NCBI GenBank assembly: GCA_022559985.1
Contig: JAFJTR010000009.1
Span: forward strand, 1-64,000
Length of the DNA stretch: 64,000 nucleotides
Source of the DNA: Parastagonospora avenae f. sp. tritici 18332-5
Lineage: Eukaryota > Ascomycota > Dothideomycetes > Pleosporales > Phaeosphaeriaceae
Direction: 5' to 3'
The notes beneath the pieces are model-generated. The model was not told the DNA's origin and searched no databases. It was given only the letters and a program-made list of their open reading frames with translations. The position numbers were made by a program, and so were the translations under genes. Below are positions 56,431-64,000 of this stretch, in pieces. The first letter of the stretch is position 1. Every line of letters begins with the position of its first letter.

Positions 56431-56931
56431 ATGCGCATCGTTCTTATAGCAGTTTGGATTTATTTCCTCGGTGTACTTGCGACGCCAACAACCATCTTGA
56501 TGGGATACACCGACTACTTCCTCTCGAAGTTCCAATGCAATATTTCATGCTCGTGCACGCGAGAGAAGAAGGGACGGTTGCTGGGATAGACTGGTGGTGG
56601 GACGGATGTTCGGTGGCGCCAGATAGACCTTTTGGCTTCGAATTTACGTGTTCATCGACCGTCACCGTACACAAATTGACCAAGGCACCAAGTTCTCGAC
56701 TCTTGCATTCGTCACGACTTTGACTACCGCAACTACACAAACCAAAGACACTGCAGAGGAGCAGATCGGAAGCACATCGACGACAATTTCGAGAAGGATT
56801 TGTACGCGCAGTGTACGAAGGAGAAAGATGATCTCAAGCGTGGTGTTTGCGAGAAGACAGCTTCAGGATACTACCATGCGCTGCGTGTCTTTGGTGGAGC
56901 CCGCTTCTGCAATCGTGAAGCTACCATCTGA
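56431..56931 (+). pseudogene. Secreted phospholipase A2 (fungal/bacterial type), disrupted
   Basis: The ATG at 56431 opens a signal-peptide-like MRIVLIAVWIYFLGVLATP. The reading then has to change frame near 56487 (one base short) to reach the PLA2 segment DWWWDGCSVAPDRPFGFEF at about 56589-56645, and again before CIRHDFDYRNY at 56704, the calcium/catalytic His-Asp motif of the family, which continues through DRKHIDDNFEKDLYAQC and FGGARFC to a TGA at 56929-56931. The second change could be a very short intron (about 37 nt, GTGTTC to CCAAG) but is below normal size. Best read as a decayed or misassembled secreted PLA2. I do not assign activity. Confidence 0.7.
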
Positions 56932-57501
56932 GAATCATTTTCGGGCTAATCCTGATATTCGCCCTGGGCGTTGCTTGTTCTTTGCGCACTCGTGGATGCC
57001 TATAGAACCCCTTCCAGACGCAGTCAGCATGTTTGCCATGGGTCATGTTGCACTTCAGCTTTTGTCAATGTCTGCAACCCCACAACACCCTTCGTACCCA
57101 TCGCGTCGATCGCGGTGCTCCGGATGCTCCCCACATGCCCCAAAGGTCGAGCAATCTGAAGACTTCCCCGGCTCGAGCGAACCGAGCCAATGAGGGTGAA
57201 TTCACCCGAGCCTGCGATATTGCTCAATAAATGCTCCGCAAATGCCGACATTGCTCAGTAGTACAAGCATCTCGTTTCTGATTTAAGGGCAATATGAACA
57301 CTACGGGGTTGTGGTGCTTGTGGTGGAGCCGGTAGCAGTATCTCGAAAAGGTCGTCTGGATCACGGCTAGCCCGAGGTGGAGAGTATGAAAGCACAAGGG
57401 ACGGCTTCTCACATCGTACTTCGTTCTTTGCACAACCCTCCCTGACTTTTGCCCCTGCAGTATTGTCTCTACACGTACTGTATACTGTTCCGAAAATCAT
57501 A
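56932..57501. other. Promoter region of DUF1996 gene
   Basis: Between the phospholipase relic and the DUF1996 gene. Short frames only; nothing else recognised. Confidence 0.45.
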
Positions 57502-58825
57502 ATGCTTCTTCCAACTCTTCTTCTTGCAGGCCTCGCGCAGGCTCTGCCACCAAAGGCAGAGCCAGCTCACTACCTGGAGTCTCGTCAGTTTGGCGGTAGT
57601 GGCTTCACCATGTTGCGATTCGGCTGTGCCCAAGCTGTCATCGACCGTATCGACCCTTTGGTCAACCCCGGCCAGGCTCCCTCGCCACACATGCACCAAG
57701 TCGTCGGCGGCAATGCATTCAATATCTCGATGGCGTCTACGGATGTATCCAAGCTTGCCTCGTGCACCACGTGTGGCTACTCTGAGGATGTAGGCTACCT
57801 AAATTCTCTCGCTTCTTGGACTTTGCAGTACTGACCGCGTCGGCTGTAGTTGAGCAATTACTGGACAGCGAACGTTTATTTCAAGGCGCGCAATGGAACT
57901 TACAAGCGCGTCCCTCAAATTCCCAACCGAGATCTCTTCAACGACAAGTACACTGGAAAGACCACCGGTGGGTTCGTAGTATACTATGTTTCGCCAGGCA
58001 AAGGGAAGACAACAGCATTTAAGCCTGTATGTATCCAGCAGATGGTGCGGCGAGTAAGACTGACACAAAGTTCAACAGGGGTTCCGTATGCTCGTTGGCG
58101 ACGCCACCAACCGTGTCAGCAAGAACAGGAAAACACAGAGCTGCTTCCGTTGCTACAGCTCGGACAACTTTGGAGGAGACAACGCCGCTCCTTGTGCCGA
58201 TGCCAAGCTCGACACCGAAGGCTTCCCGAAGAACCCATGTCCGGGTGGCATTCGCTCCAACATCTTGTACCCGACGTAGGTCGCCGAGAATGTATTGGCA
58301 GACACCACACTAACATCTGCGCAGTTGCTGGGATGGCGTCAACCTTGACTCGCCCGACCATAAGTCGCACGTCGCATACCCCGTTGAAGGACCCGCTGGC
58401 TTCTCAGGAACTGGAATCGCTGGGAAGTGCCCATCTACCCACCCGGTCACTATTCCACAAGTCATGCTTGAGGTAAGATCCTTCTCGCTCCTCTTGACGG
58501 GTCAGACTAACAGCCGTAGATTGTCTGGGACACCCGCAAGTTCAACAACAAAGCTGAATGGCCCGCCGACGGCTCGCAACCCTTCTACCTCAGCATGGGA
58601 GACAACACCGGGTACGGCCAGCACGGCGACTATGTGTTCGGATGGAAAGAGGACTCGCTCCAGAAGGCCATGGACGATGCTAAGGGCTGCATGGGTGCCA
58701 GCTGCGGTAGCTTGAAGACCCAACAACCCGACTCTGGTAACAAGTGCTTGACCGCGAACCGTGTCAAGGAAGATGCCGACGGCTGGATGAAGAGCCTTCC
58801 TGGTATGGAGGGCATTTCCATGTAA
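57502..58825 (+). CDS. Secreted DUF1996 protein, 5 exons
   Basis: Exons 57502-57789, 57850-58026, 58079-58275, 58325-58472 and 58520-58825 give 371 aa. The signal peptide is MLLPTLLLAGLAQA, starting at the second possible ATG (an upstream one at 57463 gives a weaker signal). Family marks in order: FTMLRFGCAQAVIDRIDPLV, PSPHMHQVVGGNAF, CTTCGYSED, SNYWTANVYFKARNGTYKRV, CPGGIRSNI, CWDGVN, HKSHVAYPVEGP, YLSMGDNTGYGQHGDYVFGW and GWMKSLPG. DUF1996 proteins are common secreted fungal proteins with a conserved His-rich core that suggests metal binding or an unknown enzyme; function is not established. Intact, next to the phospholipase A2 relic. Confidence 0.93.
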
Positions 58826-59549
58826 GGTGTCCATTAGTTGTGCATTGCGCTCTTCAAGCTCGGTTGCTGCATCATAGATTTTTCCTTTGTAGTAGATGTT
58901 GTAGTGTCAGCTACGCCTGGAATCATTCGCTTCCATGCTCATGACCATACACTTTTCGCGTTCCGCGTCGCGCGTCGCGCAGTACCGGGCCGTGTCATGA
59001 CTACACGAGAGTCGTAAAGGGATCGTCTTTGTTCTTCCAAACCTCTAGGTAATTACATGCTGCTTGTTGAGATGACCTTATCACGAAGGGATTTGGAGTA
59101 GGTGGTGTGCAACATCTGAAGTGTTGTGCAAATGCCACGCACTCATTAGTTTCTCAATTTTCTGTCATTCGATCAGTGTCTCCGCAGGGCACCAGCATCG
59201 TCTGGTCATCGTTTTGCATTACTGCAAACCGTAGCATGTCAATCTCACTTCATATCCAAAACACATACATGGATTTGTGAACTTTTCATTATCAAACTAG
59301 ACTAAGCTAAGAAAGCGCCTATCCACCCATCCCTCCCCTTAATTCCATAACCCGTGGGGAGAGACAGAGAGGGAGAAAGGAACATCCTCCCAAAGGTCAA
59401 GAGGATATCATCGTGAGAGCCTAATATTACAGGACCGTGGAACTGATTCATTTTTCCACCAAGAGAGGTTCGTGTCGTGAAGATCGTATCGTGTTGCGTC
59501 TAGAAGTCGGCGTCACGACTTGACTTGATTGTCCAAGAGGGCGAGCCGT
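58826..59549. other. Convergent intergenic region
   Basis: 724 bp between 3' ends. No coding frame over 60 codons with protein-like content and no repeats recognised. Confidence 0.5.
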
Positions 59550-61050
59550 TTACAACTCATCCTTGGCCTTCTTAGAGGCAGAGCTGGCGGAAGCGGCGGC
59601 CTCCTTGTAGCCCTTGTCGGCGGATTTGGAAGCGGCAGACGCGGCGCTGGAAGCGCTCTTAGCGGCAACAGAGGAGGCGCTGGAGAGTGACTTGGAGATG
59701 GAGGAAGAGGAAGAGGAGGCGGCCTTGGCGGCAGATCCGGTCAACGAGCTGGCAGACTTAGCAGCAAGCGAGGAAGCTGAGCTGGCGGATGAGGCAGCAC
59801 GGACAGAGGCAGAGCTGGCGCTGGATCCAGCAGCATCAGTAGCAGAAACGGCAGAAGCAGAGGCAAGACCGATCTGGGCCTTGAGCCAATTGGTGGCACC
59901 GGCAAAGCCGTTGGTGGCAGCGTTGTACTGGTTACCGGCCTGGGAAGTAGCAGCGCCGTAGGCAGACTCGACAGTGGCAGATGCGCTGTCGCCGTAGAGA
60001 CGGGCACGGTGCTTGCGGGCGAGAGCGAGGAGCTCGTTGCGCTTGGAGCCCTGGGGAACCTTGATGCCGTTGCTGTCAGCCCACTGCTTGATCTGGCTGT
60101 CAGACCAAGAGTCGAGGAGAGCATCGCTGAGGCTTTGCTGAGCGGCGGCGGCGGAGGAAGAGGCCTGGGCATAGGCGCCCTGGGCGTTCTGACTAGCAAG
60201 ACGTGACTGGCGGCGGATGCTGGCGATCAAAGAGTCGCGAGTGGAAGGCTGAGGCGCAGGGTAACCACGAGCATCGAGCCAGGCCTTGAGGTCAGAGTCA
60301 GACCAGGAGGAGTAGAGCCAGTCACCGGGGTAGGCGGCTGTCTCGCCGATCTTGTCAGCGGCGGCCTGGTAGTTCTCACGGACAGCCTTGATGAGGGAGT
60401 CACGCTGGCGGGGCTGGGGAACAGGAATGCCGTTCTTGTCGGCGAAAGCCTTGAGCTGAGAGTCGGACCAGCTGCGAGGTGTTAGTTGATGTCGCTATCG
60501 TGGATTTGGTGATACGTACGAGTCAAAGATCCACTCCTTCACACTGCCATAGGCCTGGTTCGCGGAGTCCTCAGTCTCGGTCCAGTAGACCTTGACCTGC
60601 TCAGCGAGGCTCTTAGCATCCTTCTCGGTGCCCTTCTTCGCCTGCTGACCCTTGGCGGTCAGGTAGTTGGACAATGACTGAGCATCCCAGCTGTTGTATG
60701 GGGTGACGATCTTGTCGTTCCAGTTGTCCTGGACAGTCTTCTGGAGGTTCTTACGGTCCGAAGGCGACGGGTGGGGAATGCTGTGGTCTGACAACCAGCG
60801 CTCGAGCTCCGTCTCGTGCCACTTGTCGTAAACTGCTTCTTGAGATTAGCTGTATGTCTTTGGGTATGAGTGGTTGACGTAGAGCTTCAAAGCCGACGTC
60901 ACACGTGACATTGGCAAAAAAGCTCTATGCTGGAGTACAATGCTGATGAAAGGGAACTTCACTGTACGCACCCGTCTTGCCAAACCAGCTGTTAGCGGTG
61001 GCCTGCGCCGCGAGCGACACCACAAGGGTGGAAGCAAGGGAGAACCTCAT
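59550..61050 (-). CDS. Ish1/Msc1-like stress protein with KDEL tail
   Basis: Exons 61050-60972, 60832-60520 and 60471-59550 give 437 aa. The signal peptide is MRFSLASTLVVSLAAQATA. Several repeats of a SAP/LEM-like Ish1 unit follow, each with W-x-D/S-x-x-L and a (D/R)xLIxxxR helix: WHETELERWLSDHSIPHPSP, WDAQSLSNYLTAKG, SWSDSQLKAFADKNGIPVPQ, SWSDSDLKAWLDARGYPAPQ and SWSDSQIKQWADSNGIKVPQ. The C-terminal 120 residues are Ala/Ser-rich and end KKAKDEL, an ER-retrieval signal. Family members (fission yeast Ish1, budding yeast Msc1) lie at the nuclear envelope/ER and respond to stress. Signal peptide plus KDEL argues for an ER/perinuclear lumenal protein. Confidence 0.9.
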
Positions 61051-61825
61051 GTTGCCGTGTTATGCCTGGTGGATGATCTATCTTAATATCGATAGATGAA
61101 TTGAAGACGAGGATTGTGTGTTAGGGGAGGGCGGCAATGGTGTAAGGGTCGCAGATCTAGAGCGGAATGGAGATTATAAGAGGGGAGGTGACGGGCGAGC
61201 AGAAAGTTGTCGTATGGGTGACGTAGTTTGCGGGAGACAGACAAACAAGGTCAAGGCGCGCCTGCCTAGCGTAGCAGCCAATGGATTGCGATGACCAGCA
61301 GAAACCGCGTTCTGATTGTGGACGAATTGTTACCTCTGTCACAAGCCATGCACCTCGCAGCTGGGCTTAGAGGAATCGCTACCAGCATTCTGGTCCTTCC
61401 ACATCGCTTGCAGACACCTCTCATGAAGTCACCGTGAAGAAGACACATTGCGACGCCCGTCTCTGACCGCTCGTACGCTGTGCGATGTGCGGCGCGGGCA
61501 TGGCATTTTGAAATTTCCCATCACGATTGCGATTTGCGGGGATTCGCCCCCTACGTCATCATACAAACAAACCCATGCACAAAAGTTCTGGAGCTCCACA
61601 ATCACTGCATTCTTGTCACAGTAATGTTCGGACCGCGGAAGACATGTCAAAAGTGTCATCACAGGCGTCGATCAAGTTGAACTGTTTGATTCTCGTTGAG
61701 TTGGGATGCTGACTTTGCGTCAATTGAGCTCCATGCATAACTAACAGTGCTTGGTCCTTCCTCCATCGCCTCTATCCTTTGTGCATAACCTGTTGTACAG
61801 AGTAGCGAACTAGGTTTCACACGCC
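61051..61825. other. Intergenic region
   Basis: Promoter side of the Ish1/Msc1-like gene and 3' region of the next. Frames of 60-77 codons, none convincing. Nothing else recognised. Confidence 0.45.
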
Positions 61826-62405
61826 TCACGGCTCGGAGTCGCGTCCTCCTTGACCTTGGAAGCGTTTTAGCAATGTATCCTATAGCTGATGCGTGGGCGG
61901 ACTTACCAGCCCAGAATTTCTTCGGCACTTTGTCTTTGGTGTCGTCCTCCTTGCTAGCCTGCTGATGTTTCTTCTCAGTCCTCTGATCCATTTCCTCGTT
62001 GTGCCGCCTCACGTCCTCGCTCTGCTCCTCCTTTGGAGGCGCACGTTCATTGAGGATCTTGGGTTGCGCACCTGTTTTGCTGGATTTGCTGTCACCGCCG
62101 TTGGATTGCGATTCGGATGCTAATGATGACTTTTGTTGCGAGTTCGAGCCGGACAAGCTGTCCTCGTTGGGCGAAGAAGAAGACTTGCCCTCGGCGACCT
62201 TTGGTGGAGGTGGGCCAGGATGCTCGAGGGGCTCGCTCCGGTTCTTGCCCTGCTTCTCGGGTCTCTCACCAGCTGGGTTGCCTGCGCCTGAACCGTAGTC
62301 CGTGGTTCCAAAGCGGACTTGCTGACGGGCTCGTGGAGCCGCAGAAAGGGCAGGGCGAAGAGCCGCTGAACGCATCAATGATGCTGATCGGGTAAGGAAG
62401 CTCAT
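61826..62405 (-). CDS. Small mitochondrial-type protein of unknown function
   Basis: Exons 62405-61907 and 61854-61826 give 175 aa; the second exon adds only nine residues (QGGRDSEP with the split Gly). The N-terminus MSFLTRSASLMRSAALRPAL, with further Arg and no acidic residues to residue 32 (RARQQVRFGTT), fits a mitochondrial presequence. The rest is hydrophilic and disordered-looking (PPPPKVAEGKSSSSPNEDSL, SKTGAQPKILNERAPPKEEQ), ending DKVPKKFWAGQGG. Reading through the intron would give a 248-aa product with an unrelated tail, but the donor GTAAGT and acceptor fit well. Conserved fungal proteins with this outline exist; function unknown to me. Confidence 0.78.
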
Positions 62406-62788
62406 GTTGTGGAATGGGTGTGAATTGAGATTGATGGGTGGAATTGCGAGGTCCTTGTATGAAGTTCCAGTGCTTCAACGACAGACGTAGGTTGTCGTGC
62501 TTTGGAGCTACAGTCGCGCGCCTCCCAAGCTCCTGGAAGTGACATCATCATCGCAACGAAAGTAGATCTCCCCACGTCACTCAAGTTTCGCATCTGCAAG
62601 CCTAGTGGAAATCAAGCTGACAAGTTGAGCGAATTATCATTTCTATCCAATGTCCGGTAACAACACTAAAGTGGGTATCTCGCTAGTAATAACTATCCGA
62701 ATCCAGTATATCCTATCCCTCCAAAATGCTTGCGTATGCTAAAAGAGTTGCGATGCAAGAAAAAGAAAAACCAGGTCCCCATATGTAC
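62406..62788. other. Intergenic region
   Basis: Upstream of the mitochondrial-type gene and 3' to the RBR ligase. No feature recognised apart from the presumed promoter. Confidence 0.45.
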
Positions 62789-64000
62789 TTAGTCGATACC
62801 AATCATGGTACCATCACATCTCCAGTCGTCGACTTCTACGCCAACTGGCGCAGTGTGAATAGCCTCGTCGTCGATCGAAACGTGACTGAGCCAGGTGCCG
62901 ACTCTGTTCTGGCCACGCTTGGAGCCATCGCGGGATAGCCCGGCCATTGCGGATGCGGCAGCAGTGGAAGGGCGAGTCGTTGGTGGCGGCGCTGGCTGTC
63001 GTTCAACGCGGCGGCTGAAAAATGATGCTCGAGGAGCAGCCGAGCGGGGAATGGTGCGTGCTGCTATATTTGCTGCTGGGCGCATCGCGTAAGATTCGTT
63101 CATGTGATGTCCCCCTGCGTTGCCCACGGCATATACTTCGACAGGAGGATCTGCACGGCGTGAATGCGATACTGCCGGTGGTGGGTTGACGTGGAGATTT
63201 TGCATGTGTGACGAGAGTCTGTGTTCTGCGCGGTCCGGGTCTCGGTCTCGTCCGCTACGTTGACGAGTCCTCGTGCTTGAGCGGCGTGCTGGTGGTGGTG
63301 GTGACGGTTGGTCGGGAAGTTCGATAACTTCGACCACGTCGTGCTGGTTCTGAGCGTGTGGGACGCGCATGTCGTTGAGGCGGTCGTGGTCTTCGATGTG
63401 CTGGTAGTTGAACCAAGGGCAGTTGCAGGTCTTCCAAGGTGCTGCACAAACCATGCAAAACTGGGCGGTGCATCGACTATGTACTGTCAGTAGTTGTGTC
63501 ATGGGACCCGAATGATCACATTTACCATGTCATGTGGTTGCAGCCCTCCTTGAGCTCAACCACAGCCTTGCAGCTGTAGCACCTCTGCCAGCCTTGTTCC
63601 TTGGCCATTTGCACCAGACGGTTCGTCTCCTCGTCCTTTGGACATTCGCGCTTGGAATGGAACTTTTCATTACATAGGACGCACACCTTTGTTGAGCAGC
63701 TGCCACAGCGAGCATATCTCCTTCCGTAAGTCCGATCCATGCGAATTCGTGATGGCTTGATCCATTGTCCGCATCCTTTGGTTGGGCAGTAAAGTCGATT
63801 TGCGGTGGTGTATTCTTGGTACTTCTTGTTCCACAGGATCTTAAACTTGTCGTCGAATAGGCGGTCGGCATATTTGAGCGGAATATGCTCCGTTGTGCAG
63901 CATCGCGGCGGCATATGGGCTGGGTCTTGCACGGACAGTGTGAATTGGCGCTTGAGGCATGAATGGCACATGCGGTGCCCACATGCGAGCTTCACGGTCT
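62789..64000 (-). CDS. RBR-type E3 ubiquitin ligase, 5' end outside window
   Basis: Two exons are visible, from the window edge to 63527 and 63476-62789, joined across a 50-nt intron. The sequence enters inside RING1 (LACGHRMCHSCLKRQF), continues through an IBR domain (YCPTKGCGQWIKPSRI, CGSCSTKVCVLCNEKFHSKREC) and RING2 (CYSCKAVVELKEGCNHMTCR, then FCMVCAAPWKTCNCPWF). The Cys of EGCNHM is the expected catalytic residue that takes ubiquitin from the E2. After RING2 come about 190 residues of Pro/Arg/His-rich, disordered tail. The intron join creates the HMTCRC cluster, confirming the splice. Substrate unknown; N-terminal part missing, so full length cannot be given. Confidence 0.92.

Noticed and set aside
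1..64000. CRISPR arrays, tRNA or rRNA genes
   Set aside because: No regularly spaced repeats; a by-eye search for tRNA B-box-like GTTCGAATC gave only matches inside coding sequence, and no rRNA stretch was recognised. A covariance-model scan would be needed to exclude small RNAs.

Overview
The window looks like a piece of nuclear chromosome from a filamentous ascomycete (Pezizomycotina; Dothideomycetes would be my guess from the gene families, but that is inference). Genes sit on both strands and are broken by short GT-AG introns, mostly 41-110 nt. The families are typical of such fungi: a CFEM-domain seven-helix receptor, DUF7053, DUF3669, DUF1996, Zn2Cys6 and C2H2 regulators, a heme-thiolate peroxygenase and a Fot1/pogo-type transposon. 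I rebuilt exons by hand; in all intact multi-exon models the summed exon lengths are divisible by three and the family motifs continue across the joins.

Layout. 1-3.8 kb: low-complexity start, then a gene-poor stretch. 3.8-11.2 kb: sugar transporter, HVA22/REEP-like membrane shaper, mitochondrial DNA maintenance protein MGM101, and a cytochrome P450. 11.7-18.2 kb: an accessory block with a small secreted cysteine protein, two related C2H2 zinc-finger genes on the same strand, a decayed gene between them, and a frameshifted DUF3669 gene. 19.4-26 kb: conserved genes (DUF7053 protein, lipid kinase, single-pass membrane protein, acidic nuclear-type protein). 27-34.9 kb: a possible LTR, coiled-coil and unknown proteins, a divergent ubiquitin-specific protease head to head with an IFI6/IFI27 (ISG12)-like membrane protein, and an NmrA-like protein. 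35.24-37.29 kb: a complete-boundary pogo/Fot1 DNA transposon with 33-bp terminal inverted repeats and TA target duplications, whose transposase N-terminus is broken. 37.7-44.3 kb: Zn2Cys6 regulator, arginine-rich CCCH-like protein, a frameshifted gene and a small unknown gene. 45.9-58.8 kb: a secreted/surface set comprising GMC oxidoreductase, CFEM receptor, heme peroxygenase, phospholipase A2 relic and DUF1996 protein. 59.5-64 kb: conserved cell-biology genes (Ish1/Msc1-like protein with signal peptide and KDEL, a mitochondrial-type small protein, and an RBR E3 ubiquitin ligase running off the right edge).

The main pattern is contrast. Widely conserved genes are fully open across many exons, while several accessory genes and the transposon carry single-base losses, often in short homopolymers. 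This is either real gene decay or uneven base-call quality, and raw reads would decide. The most functional neighbourhood is 45.9-54.5 kb, where a secreted FAD oxidoreductase that could make H2O2 lies near a secreted heme peroxygenase that would use it, with a CFEM receptor gene between them. No known defence system, CRISPR array, rRNA or tRNA was recognised.
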